Origin: Neorhizobium vignae
Lineage (GTDB): Bacteria; Pseudomonadota; Alphaproteobacteria; Rhizobiales; Rhizobiaceae
NCBI RefSeq assembly: GCF_000732195.1
Contig: NZ_JNNU01000009.1
Coordinates: 62,001-126,000 of the forward strand
Length of the DNA stretch: 64,000 bases
Direction of reading: 5' to 3'
Shown here: piece by piece, positions 25,572 to 33,800 of the stretch
Layout of the letters: the number at the start of each line of letters is the position of its first letter
Position numbering within the stretch: position 1 is the first letter of the stretch
Made by a program: the position numbers and the translations under genes
Notes under the pieces: generated by a model
What the model was told of the DNA's origin: nothing
Seen by the model: only the letters and a program-made list of their open reading frames with translations
The model's database searches: none

Positions 25572-26861
25572 CTAGTTTGCGTTTTCGTCGAAGCGGCGCA
25601 GGATGACGCTGGCATTGACGCCGCCGAAACCGAAACCGTTGGACAGCGCGTATTCGACCTTAGCGCGGCGCGCCTGCGGACCGATGAGATCGAGCCCTTC
25701 GGCGAGCGGATCGGGATCTTCGAGATTGAGGGTCGGCGGCAATATGCCGTCGCGCAGCGCAAGCGCGGTGATGATGGCCTCAAGCCCGCCAGCCGCACCG
25801 AGAAGATGGCCGGTCGCCGATTTGGTCGAGGAGATCGCCGGACCGCTACCGGTGCCGAAAACGGACTTGATTGCCGCGAGTTCGCCCGCATCACCCACGG
25901 GTGTCGATGTGGCATGCGCGTTGAGATAACCGATGGCATCAGGTTGAAGGCCTGCCATCTGCAGCGCCCGCTGGACCGCCCTTTTCGCCCCGGAACCATC
26001 GGCCGGACCGGCGGTCAGGTGATAGGCATCGGCGCTGGTGCCGTAACCGACCACTTCGACAAGCGGCGTCGCGCCGCGGGCGAGCGCATGTTGGAGCGTT
26101 TCGAGAACGACGATGCCGGCGCCCTCGCCCATGACGAAACCGTCGCGCGCCGCATCGAACGGCCGGGAAGCCTTTTCCGGGATATCGTTGAAGGCCGTGG
26201 AGAGACCACGCGCCGCGGCAAACCCGCCAAGCGCCACGCGGTTGATACAGGCCTCGGTGCCGCCGCAGAGCGCGACATCCACTTCGCCGCTCCTGATCAT
26301 CCGCATGCCGTCGCCGATCGCCTGGACGCTTGCCGCGCAAGCCGTCACCGGCGCACCAATCGGGCCTTTGAAGCCGTAGCGGATGGAGACATGGCCGGCA
26401 GCCAGATTGACGAGGAAGGACGGCACCGTGAACGGCGACAGCCGGCCGGCGCCGCGCGCGTCCACCGTGCGCACCGCCTCGGCGATCGAATGGAACCCGC
26501 CGATGCCGGAGGCGATGATCGTCGCGGTGCGGTCCTGCTTGTCGTCGGTGTCGGCGACCCAGCCGGACTGCTCCAGCGCCTGCCGTGAGGCTTCGAGCGC
26601 AAATGCGATGAAGCGATCCATCTTCTTGCGCTCCTTGTGCGGCACCGCAAGGTCGATATCGAAGCCGAACTCGTCCTCGGCGACGCCGGGCACCACGCCG
26701 CCGACCTTCGCATCGATATCCGGCACGATATCGTCAGAAAGCCGGCGCAGGCCGGAACGGCCCTCGATCAGGCGTTTCCAGGTGGCCTCCACGCCGCTGG
26801 CGAGCGGCGATACCATGCCCATGCCGGTGATCACTATTCTGTCGTTCGGTCTTGCCGGCAT
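25572..26861 (-). CDS. Beta-ketoacyl-ACP synthase II (FabF-like)
   Basis: 429 residues with the Cys-His-His triad: Cys175 (VTACAAS), His316 (NAHATSTPVGD) and His352 (SATGHLLGAAG), plus the GFGFGGVN glycine loop near the C-terminus. It extends acyl-ACP with malonyl-ACP. No acyl carrier protein, FabZ or FabG gene is adjacent, so it is not the housekeeping fatty-acid set; a role in modified lipid or a small secondary product is inference. First gene of the leftward pair, starting 24 nt from the operator-like repeat. Confidence 0.93.
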   Translation of the reverse strand: MPARPNDRIVITGMGMVSPLASGVEATWKRLIEGRSGLRRLSDDIVPDIDAKVGGVVPGVAEDEFGFDIDLAVPHKERKKMDRFIAFALEASRQALEQSGWVADTDDKQDRTATIIASGIGGFHSIAEAVRTVDARGAGRLSPFTVPSFLVNLAAGHVSIRYGFKGPIGAPVTACAASVQAIGDGMRMIRSGEVDVALCGGTEACINRVALGGFAAARGLSTAFNDIPEKASRPFDAARDGFVMGEGAGIVVLETLQHALARGATPLVEVVGYGTSADAYHLTAGPADGSGAKRAVQRALQMAGLQPDAIGYLNAHATSTPVGDAGELAAIKSVFGTGSGPAISSTKSATGHLLGAAGGLEAIITALALRDGILPPTLNLEDPDPLAEGLDLIGPQARRAKVEYALSNGFGFGGVNASVILRRFDENAN

Positions 26862-26884
26862 GTTTCACCTCGATTTAAATTTTG

Positions 26885-26913
26885 ATCATCATTTATCTCA
26901 TTTAAATGATGAT
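26885..26913. promoter_or_regulatory. Perfect inverted repeat, probable TetR operator
   Basis: ATCATCATTTA at 26885-26895 and its exact complement TAAATGATGAT at 26903-26913 around a 7-nt centre, in the 89-bp gap between divergent ketosynthase and TetR genes. Size and position fit a TetR dimer site controlling both promoters. Confidence 0.75.
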
Positions 26914-26950
26914 TGGAATATAAGAGTCAAGGTGTCCGAAGGAGAATACG

Positions 26951-27523
26951 ATGAAGGTGAGCCGCCAGGAAGCCGAGGAGAACCGCGCCCGCGTGGTGTT
27001 GAAGGCCGGCGAACTGTTCCGCGAACATGGCTTTGACGGCATCGGCATTGCCGACCTGATGAAGGCCGCCGGCCTGACGCATGGCGGATTTTACGGTCAG
27101 TTCAAATCCAAGGTGGATCTGGCGGCCGAGGCGTCGCGCCAGGCGCTGGCGCTCAACATCGCCCTCTGGCGGGAGACGATCAACCGCGCCCGCGACAAGG
27201 CCCTCAAGGCGATCACCGGCATGTATCTTTCCCGGCCGAATCTGCTCGTCAAGGCAAAGGGCTGCACTCTCGCCGCTCTCTGCGCCGACGCCTCCCGCCA
27301 GGGCGAAGCGGTGCAATCCGTGTTCGCCGAAGGCATCGAAAACCACCTCAAGCTGCTGCAGGAGATGGTCGACGGCGATGGCGATGAGGATCGGCGACGC
27401 CGGTCGATCGTCATCCTGTCCCAGATGGTCGGTGGGATGACCCTCGCCCGCGCGGTCGGCGATACGCCGCTTGCGGAAGAGATCCTCGCTGCCCTTCGCG
27501 ACAAGCTGGAGACCCGGCACTAA
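26951..27523 (+). CDS. TetR/AcrR-family regulator
   Basis: 190 residues. N-terminal helix-turn-helix FDGIGIADLMKAAGLTHGGFYGQFKSK at about 28-54, then a helical ligand domain with a conserved CTLAALCADA segment near 98-107 as in TetR_C proteins that sense electrophiles or acyl compounds. Divergent from the ketosynthase/thiolase pair and next to a perfect inverted repeat; probably their autoregulated repressor. Confidence 0.92.
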   Translation: MKVSRQEAEENRARVVLKAGELFREHGFDGIGIADLMKAAGLTHGGFYGQFKSKVDLAAEASRQALALNIALWRETINRARDKALKAITGMYLSRPNLLVKAKGCTLAALCADASRQGEAVQSVFAEGIENHLKLLQEMVDGDGDEDRRRRSIVILSQMVGGMTLARAVGDTPLAEEILAALRDKLETRH

Positions 27524-27670
27524 ACCTTTATGGCGCAATGGAAAATTCACCTACCACTCCTCCGCGTCCAAGAATTTGTTCCCGAATGCCTCGCAGAGGA
27601 ATTTCCTGCCTGTGCGACCGCGCATTTCGCTGGCAATATGCTGGAAAATGGCTGGATGCAGGAGAGAGCA

Positions 27671-29275
27671 ATGACGATCGCCACCCTATCCCGAAGGACC
27701 CTTTTGCAGGCGGGCGGCACCCTGCTCGCCTCGACAGCTTTGCCGACTTTCGCCATTGCTCAAGGTGCCGGCAACCGGCTGATCGTCGCCGCAGATTCCG
27801 AACCTAAAAACCTCAACCCGGCGATCGTCGCCTCCAACGGCGTGTTCTTCAGCGCAAGCAAGGTGGTCGAGCCTCTCGCCGAAGCCTCCTTCGACGGCAA
27901 GGACGGCCTGGCGCCGCGCCTCGCCACCTCCTGGGAAGGTTCTGCCGACGGCAAGTCGGTCACCTTCAAGCTGCGCGAGGGCGTGAAATGGCATGACGGC
28001 AAGCCGTTCACCTCGGCCGACGTCGCCTATTCGGCGCTCAACATCTGGAAGCCGCTGCAGAACCTCGGCCGCCTGGTCTTCGCAAACCTCGAAGCCGTCG
28101 ACACGCCGGACGCAACGACCGCGGTCTTCAAGTTCTCCAAGCCGACGCCCTTGCAGCTCATCCGCAACGCCCTGCCGGTCGTCAGCAGCGTCGTGCCGAA
28201 ACATCTCTATGAAGGCACCGACATCGCCACCAACCCGGCCAATGTGAAGCTGGTCGGCACCGGCCCGTTCAAGCTCACCGAATACAAGCCGGGCGAATAT
28301 TACCGCCTGACCAGGAACGCCGACTACTGGGGCAAGGGCGAACCGAAGCTCGACGAGATCATCTTCCGCGTCCTGCCGGACCGAGCCGGCGCCGGCGCGG
28401 CGCTGGAAGCGGAAGAGATCCAGCTCGCGGCTTTCTCGGCCGTGCCGCTTACCGATCTCGCGCGTATCTCCAAGGTGCCAGGCATCAAGGTGATCTCCAA
28501 GGGCTACGAGGCGCTGACCTACCAGCTCGTGGTCGAGATCAACCACCGCCGCAAGGAGCTCGCCGACGTCAAGGTCCGACAGGCAATCGCCCATGCGATC
28601 GACAAGAAGTTCGTCGTCGATACGATCTTCCTTGGCTACGCCGCCGCCTCGACCGGCCCGGTGCCGAAGAATGCGCCGGAATTCTACGATGCCAGCGTGC
28701 CGACCTATGCTTTCGACACCGCCAAGGCGAACGCGCTGCTGGACGAGGCAGGCTACAAGAAGGGCGCCAACGGCACCCGTTTCTCGCTGAAACTGCGCCC
28801 GGCGCCTTATTTCAACGAGACCAAGCAGTTCGGCGATTACCTGCGCCAGGCTCTTGCGGCAGTCGGCATCGACGCACAACTGATCAACGCGGATTCGGCG
28901 GCCCACCAGAAGGCGGTCTACACGGATCACGATTTCGATCTGGCCATCGGCCCGCCGGTCTTCCGCGGCGACCCGGCGATCTCGACCACCATACTCGTCC
29001 GGTCCGGCATCCCGGCCGGCGTGCCCTTTTCCAACCAGGGCGGCTACGAGAACAAGGAGCTCGACGGCATCATCGCCAAGGCTGCGGAAACGGTCGATAC
29101 CGCAGCCCGGACGGAACTCTACAAGCAGTTCCAGAAGATCGTCGCCACCGACCTGCCACTGATCAACGTCGCCGAATGGGGCTTCATCACGGTGGCGCGC
29201 GATACGGTGCAGAACGTCTCCAACAATCCGCGCTGGGCGGTCTCGAACTGGTCGGATACCGCGCTGAAATCGTGA
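27671..29275 (+). CDS. Peptide/nickel-type ABC solute-binding protein, Tat signal
   Basis: 534 residues, start at 27671 after GCAGGAGAG; the upstream in-frame sequence is not signal-like. Twin-arginine signal LSRRTLLQAGG at 7-17, cleavage after FAIAQ. SBP family 5 landmarks: LRLIVAADSEPKNLNPAI-like opening, LREGVKWHDGKPFTSADVAYS near 100-120 and YKPGEYYRLTRNADYWGKGEPKLDEI. It binds peptides or other small solutes in the periplasm and delivers them to the permeases that follow. First gene of the importer operon. Confidence 0.92.
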   Translation: MTIATLSRRTLLQAGGTLLASTALPTFAIAQGAGNRLIVAADSEPKNLNPAIVASNGVFFSASKVVEPLAEASFDGKDGLAPRLATSWEGSADGKSVTFKLREGVKWHDGKPFTSADVAYSALNIWKPLQNLGRLVFANLEAVDTPDATTAVFKFSKPTPLQLIRNALPVVSSVVPKHLYEGTDIATNPANVKLVGTGPFKLTEYKPGEYYRLTRNADYWGKGEPKLDEIIFRVLPDRAGAGAALEAEEIQLAAFSAVPLTDLARISKVPGIKVISKGYEALTYQLVVEINHRRKELADVKVRQAIAHAIDKKFVVDTIFLGYAAASTGPVPKNAPEFYDASVPTYAFDTAKANALLDEAGYKKGANGTRFSLKLRPAPYFNETKQFGDYLRQALAAVGIDAQLINADSAAHQKAVYTDHDFDLAIGPPVFRGDPAISTTILVRSGIPAGVPFSNQGGYENKELDGIIAKAAETVDTAARTELYKQFQKIVATDLPLINVAEWGFITVARDTVQNVSNNPRWAVSNWSDTALKS

Positions 29276-29315
29276 TAGGCTTGACCGACCATCCGATTCA
29301 GGAGCGCTTTCCGGC

Positions 29316-30305
29316 GTGAACCGTGCCATTCGATTGATCCGACGTCGCGCGATCAGCAGCATTCCGGTGCTGCTGATCGTCATCGTCCTGACCTTCCTCC
29401 TGCTCGAATCCGCCTCCGGCGACGCGGTGGATGCCTATCTCCTGTCGATCGGCGGCGGCGACGCGACAGTCGCCCAGTCGTTGCGCCAGGCCTATGGCCT
29501 TGACCAGTCGATGCTTGCCCGCCTCTGGCTCTATTTTTCGTCGCTCGTCACATTCGATCTCGGCTGGTCGGTCGCCTTCGGAAGGCCCGTCCTCGACCTC
29601 ATTTTTGAACGCCTTCCGAACACCCTACTGCTGATGGGAAGCGCCACCGCGCTTTCCTTCGGGTTCGGCTCCGCACTCGGGATCCTTGCCGGTGCAAAGC
29701 CTGAAAGCATAAGGGACAGAGTGCTTTCGACCGGTTCTCTCATTCTTTACGCGATCCCCAGCTTCTGGCTTGGCCTGGTCCTCAGCATCGTCTTTGCGGT
29801 GCAGCTCCGCTGGCTGCCGACCTCGGGCATCGAGACGATCGCCTCCGGCAAAGCGGGCTTCGCCCGAGCTTTGGATATCGCCAAGCATCTCGTCCTGCCG
29901 GTCGGAGCGCTGGCGCTGATCTACATGGCGCTGTTCCTGCGGGTGATGCGCTCCGGCATGGCGGAAGCCTGGGCGCTGGATTTCGTACTCTTTGCCCGTT
30001 CGAAAGGCCTGTCCCGCAGCCGCATCGTGCTGCGCCACGTGGCGCGCAATGCGCTTCTGCCGCTGGTCACCATGCTCGGCCTGCAATCGGCGGCCATGCT
30101 CGGCGGCAGCGTCGTCATCGAGAGCATCTTTGCCATTCCCGGTTTCGGCCGGCTGGCGCAGGAGGCCGTCAGCGGACGCGACGCACCGCTGCTGATGGGC
30201 ATCATCGTCGTCAGCGCCGTGCTGGTGATCTGCGTCAATCTTCTCGTCGATCTCGTCTATGCCGCACTCGACCCACGCGTCGGTGCCTCGGAGCCGAATA
30301 CATGA
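29316..30305 (+). CDS. ABC permease (DppB-like)
   Basis: 329 residues, GTG start. Six membrane helices and the DppB loop FARSKGLSRSRIVLRHVARNALLP near residue 225. Pairs with the DppC-like protein encoded next; the open ends of the two genes are 10 nt apart. Confidence 0.92.
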   Translation: MNRAIRLIRRRAISSIPVLLIVIVLTFLLLESASGDAVDAYLLSIGGGDATVAQSLRQAYGLDQSMLARLWLYFSSLVTFDLGWSVAFGRPVLDLIFERLPNTLLLMGSATALSFGFGSALGILAGAKPESIRDRVLSTGSLILYAIPSFWLGLVLSIVFAVQLRWLPTSGIETIASGKAGFARALDIAKHLVLPVGALALIYMALFLRVMRSGMAEAWALDFVLFARSKGLSRSRIVLRHVARNALLPLVTMLGLQSAAMLGGSVVIESIFAIPGFGRLAQEAVSGRDAPLLMGIIVVSAVLVICVNLLVDLVYAALDPRVGASEPNT

Positions 30306-30315
30306 GAGGGCGTGC

Positions 30316-31146
30316 ATGAGGCTCCTACGCGATCTCGTCCGGACGCCGGAAGGCGCGATCGGGCTCGGCATTTTGGCGGCTCTGATGCTCGTCGCGCTGT
30401 TTGCGCCGGTGCTGTCGCCCGGCGATCCGCTGCGCATTACCGGCCGGGCGCTGCTGCCGCCCTTCACCGACCCCGCTTTCCCGCTCGGCACCGATCGGCT
30501 CGGCCGCGATGTCCTGGCCGGCATTCTTCACGGAACCCACACCTCCCTGGCTGTCGGCCTTGCAGCGGCGCTGGCGGCGATTGCCATCGGCCTATGTGTC
30601 GGCTTGACCGCGGGTTTTGCCGGCGGGCTGGTAGACGAGGGGCTGATGCGCGTCGTCGATGCCTTCCAGATCGTCCCGAGCTTCCTGCTGGCGCTTGCCT
30701 TCGTCAGCGTCATCGGCGCCTCGGTGCCGGTCGTGGTGCTGGCGATTGCGCTCGGCGCCTGGGCCGATCCGGCGCGGCTGACCCGGGCGCAGGTGCTCTC
30801 CATCCGCGAGCGTGATTATGTCGCCTCCGCCCGGGTGATCGGGATGCATCCTGCCGAAATCGCCTTCCGGGAAATCCTGCCCAACGCCCTGCCGCCGGTG
30901 CTGGCTCTGTCGGCCATCATCGTCGCGGCGGCGATCCTCACCGAAGCCGCCCTTTCCTTCCTCGGCCTCGGCGATCCGAACGTGGTCACCTGGGGCTCGA
31001 TGATCGCCGAGGGCCGCAACATCCTGCGCTCCTCGCCCTCGCTGTCGATCTTCCCGGGCATCGCGCTGGTGGTCACGGTCGTCGGCGTCTACCTCTTCAG
31101 CGAAGGTCTCACCAAGGCGCTCTCGAGCCGGAGGCTGGAGCCATGA
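30316..31146 (+). CDS. ABC permease (DppC-like)
   Basis: 276 residues from the ATG at 30316 (MRLLRDLVRTPEGAIGLG), preceded by GAGAGG; an upstream in-frame ATG at 30259 would overlap the previous gene. Typical DppC pattern: FPLGTDRLGRDVLAGILHGT, RERDYVASARVIGMHPAEIA and EAALSFLGLGDPNVVTWGSM. The stop overlaps the next start (ATGA). Confidence 0.92.
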   Translation: MRLLRDLVRTPEGAIGLGILAALMLVALFAPVLSPGDPLRITGRALLPPFTDPAFPLGTDRLGRDVLAGILHGTHTSLAVGLAAALAAIAIGLCVGLTAGFAGGLVDEGLMRVVDAFQIVPSFLLALAFVSVIGASVPVVVLAIALGAWADPARLTRAQVLSIRERDYVASARVIGMHPAEIAFREILPNALPPVLALSAIIVAAAILTEAALSFLGLGDPNVVTWGSMIAEGRNILRSSPSLSIFPGIALVVTVVGVYLFSEGLTKALSSRRLEP

Positions 31147-31925
31147 GCGCGCTTTGCGAAATCCGAAACCTGTCGGTCACCTATCGCGGCCAGACGGTGC
31201 CCGCGCTGAACCAGATAGACCTCGATATCGTCGCCGGCGAGCGGCTGGCGATCATCGGCGAAAGCGGATCCGGAAAAAGCACGCTTGCGCGTGCCCTGGC
31301 CGGCCTATTGCCGTCGGGTGCCCGGCTGGCGGGCGAGATGCGCTGGTCCTCGGGCCTGCCGCCTTTGCCCGGCCGCGATCTCGGTTTCGTTTTCCAGGAC
31401 CCGTCTTCCAGCCTCAACCCGGTATTGACGATCGGCGAGCAGGTGGCCGAAGGCGCCCGCCGGCATCTCCGCCTGTCGTGGAAAGCAGCCTATGGCGGCG
31501 CGCTGGAAATGCTGGCGCGGGTCCGCATTCCGGAGCCGGACAAGGCGATGAAGGCCTTCCCGCACCAGCTTTCCGGCGGTCAGCGGCAGCGCGTCGCGAT
31601 CGCCGCAGCACTTGCCGCCAGCCCCGGCATGCTGATCGCCGACGAGGCGACCAGCGCGCTCGACATGGTCGTCCAGGCCGAGATCGTCTCGCTGCTCGAC
31701 GAGCTCGTCCGCGAGGCCGGCATGACGCTGATCTTCATCACCCACGACATCGCATTGGCCTCTGGCTTTGCCGACCGGGTGGCGATCTTCAAGGACGGCA
31801 GGCTGGTGGAATCGGGCCTGACCGGACTTGTCCTCTCGTCCCCCAAAGAGGCCTATACGAAAACCCTGATCGCCAGCCACCGCGATCTCGCGACGCCTCC
31901 GCTCATCCGGGAGGCCGCGCTATGA
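31143..31925 (+). CDS. ABC ATPase (DppD-like)
   Basis: 260 residues with Walker A GESGSGKST, signature LSGGQRQR and Walker B MLIADEATSALD. First of two ATPase subunits of the Dpp-type importer; shorter than DppD from enteric bacteria because the C-terminal oligopeptide cap is reduced. Overlaps both neighbours by 4 nt. Confidence 0.92.
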   Translation: MSALCEIRNLSVTYRGQTVPALNQIDLDIVAGERLAIIGESGSGKSTLARALAGLLPSGARLAGEMRWSSGLPPLPGRDLGFVFQDPSSSLNPVLTIGEQVAEGARRHLRLSWKAAYGGALEMLARVRIPEPDKAMKAFPHQLSGGQRQRVAIAAALAASPGMLIADEATSALDMVVQAEIVSLLDELVREAGMTLIFITHDIALASGFADRVAIFKDGRLVESGLTGLVLSSPKEAYTKTLIASHRDLATPPLIREAAL

Positions 31926-32719
31926 CCTTGCTGGCAATCGAAAACCTCTCGAAGCGTTTCTCCTCCGGCGGGCGCAAGGTTGCGGCGGTCAGCGATATTT
32001 CGCTGACGCTTGAACCCGGCGAGACGCTCGGCCTCGTCGGCGCCTCGGGTAGCGGCAAATCCACCCTCGCCCGCATCCTGATGCGGCTGCTGCCGGCTGA
32101 TGCCGGCGCGATCCGTTTTGAAGATAAGGACTGGCTGGCACTCTCTGGCGCCAACCTGCGCAATCGCCGCGCCAAGATGCAGATGGTGTTTCAGGACGTG
32201 CTGGGCGCCTTCAACCCGCGCGCCACCGTTGCCTCGGTCTTGGATGATCCATTGCGCATCCACAACATCGTGCCGAAAGCCGAGCGAGCGAGGGAGATCG
32301 CAGCGCTTCTCGATCGCGTCGGCCTGCCCGCGAACTATGCGCAGCGGTCGATCCGCGAGGTTTCCGGCGGCCAGCGGCAGCGCATTGCCATTGCCCGCGC
32401 CATCGCCACAAAACCGTCGCTGATCGTGCTCGACGAGGCGGTCTCGGCGCTGGATGTCTCGATCCGCGGCAGGATCCTCGAATTGCTGGTCGAGCTACAA
32501 GAAGAGCGCGGCATCAGCTATCTTTTCGTCTCACACGATCTCGCCGTCCTGCGCGCCGTCTCGCACCGGATCGCCGTCATGGATGCCGGGCGGCTCACCG
32601 AGACCGGGCCGATGCGGCAGGTGATCGAAAACCCGCAATCACTTGCGGCCAAGGCCCTGATCGGCGCCGTACCGCGCCTCGTGACAGAACCAACGGAAGG
32701 ACCATCCCATGACGTTTGA
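31922..32719 (+). CDS. ABC ATPase (DppF-like)
   Basis: 265 residues with Walker A GASGSGKST, QMVFQDVLGAFNPRATV, signature VSGGQRQR and Walker B LIVLDEAVSALD. Second ATPase subunit. The start overlaps the previous stop by 4 nt, and its own end overlaps the aminotransferase start by 11 nt. Confidence 0.92.
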   Translation: MTLLAIENLSKRFSSGGRKVAAVSDISLTLEPGETLGLVGASGSGKSTLARILMRLLPADAGAIRFEDKDWLALSGANLRNRRAKMQMVFQDVLGAFNPRATVASVLDDPLRIHNIVPKAERAREIAALLDRVGLPANYAQRSIREVSGGQRQRIAIARAIATKPSLIVLDEAVSALDVSIRGRILELLVELQEERGISYLFVSHDLAVLRAVSHRIAVMDAGRLTETGPMRQVIENPQSLAAKALIGAVPRLVTEPTEGPSHDV

Positions 32720-33800
32720 CCGCTGGAACCCGCTGAACGACGCACCGTCCTTCCCCGCTGCCCGTTACGCCACGATCGCCGACCGGATCGGCAGGATCCT
32801 GAAGACGCGCAACGACGTGCTGCTGATCCAGGCGGAGGCCGTCGTCGCGCTGGAGGCGGCGGCCCTCAGCCTCGCCCGGCCGGGCCTGAAGGCGATCAAC
32901 ATCGTCACCAGCATGTATGGCGGATGGTTCGGCACCTGGCTCAGGCGCGGCGGCGCCGAGGTCGTCGACCTCTCGGCCGAAGCAGCCCGCCCCATCGGAC
33001 TGGAAGCGGTGGAGGCAACGCTGAATGCGCATCCGGACATCAAGGTCCTGGCCCTCGTTCATGCGGAATCGGCAAGCGGCATCCGCAACCCGATCGAGGA
33101 GATCATAGCGCTTGCGCGTTCCCGCGGCATCGTCACGGTGGTGGATGCGGTCGCCTCGATCGGCGGCCATGCGCTGAACATCGACGAACTCGGCATCGAC
33201 ATCGCCGTCATCGGACCGCAGAAGGCGCTGGCGGGACCAGCGGGGCTTTCGGCTCTCTCGGTCAGCCCTGCCGCCTGGAAACTGATTTCTGAACAAGGGG
33301 CGCCAAGGGATTCGATTCTCTCGCTTCTCGACCAGAAAGCCTGGCTCGAAACCGGCCGCGGCGCTTTATCCGGCACCACCGCCCCGCTGGAATTTTTCGC
33401 TCTCGAAGCCGCCCTCGATCGCGTCGAGGCGGAGGGCATCGATGCGATTGTCGCCCGCCATGTCCGCGCCGCCCGGGCAACACGTGCGGCACTCGCTGCC
33501 ATGGGCGGCGAACTCTGGGTCGATGCCTTGCATGGTTCGAACCTGGTGACGGCGGCCAGGCTTCCGGCCGCAGCCGATGCAGCCGCCGTGCTTTCCGTGG
33601 CGCCGCGCGGCATCGAGCTTTCCGCCGGTGTCGGTCCCGGCGCCGAACGGCTGATCCGGCTCAACCACACCGGCCAGCGCGCCCGTTTCGATATCGTTCT
33701 CGGCAACCTGACGGCCTATGGCATGGCGCTTCGGCGGCGGGGCTTCAAGGCGGACATATCCGCCGCCGTCGATGCCATCGCCCTGCATTACGGCGATTGA
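32709..33800 (+). CDS. Class V aminotransferase (AGAT/SPT-like)
   Basis: 363 residues. Alanine-glyoxylate/serine-pyruvate aminotransferase pattern: SMYGGWFGTWLRRGGAEVV near 70-88, VHAESASGIRNPIEEI, VDAVASIGG with the PLP aspartate near 154, the Schiff-base lysine in GPQKALAGP near 178 and a C-terminal arginine region (RLIRLNHTGQRAR). Start at 32709 lies inside the end of the ATPase gene after GGAAGG, so expression is coupled to the importer. The amino donor probably arrives by that importer (inference). Its stop abuts the convergent neighbour's stop with no gap. Confidence 0.87.
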   Translation: MTFDRWNPLNDAPSFPAARYATIADRIGRILKTRNDVLLIQAEAVVALEAAALSLARPGLKAINIVTSMYGGWFGTWLRRGGAEVVDLSAEAARPIGLEAVEATLNAHPDIKVLALVHAESASGIRNPIEEIIALARSRGIVTVVDAVASIGGHALNIDELGIDIAVIGPQKALAGPAGLSALSVSPAAWKLISEQGAPRDSILSLLDQKAWLETGRGALSGTTAPLEFFALEAALDRVEAEGIDAIVARHVRAARATRAALAAMGGELWVDALHGSNLVTAARLPAAADAAAVLSVAPRGIELSAGVGPGAERLIRLNHTGQRARFDIVLGNLTAYGMALRRRGFKADISAAVDAIALHYGD

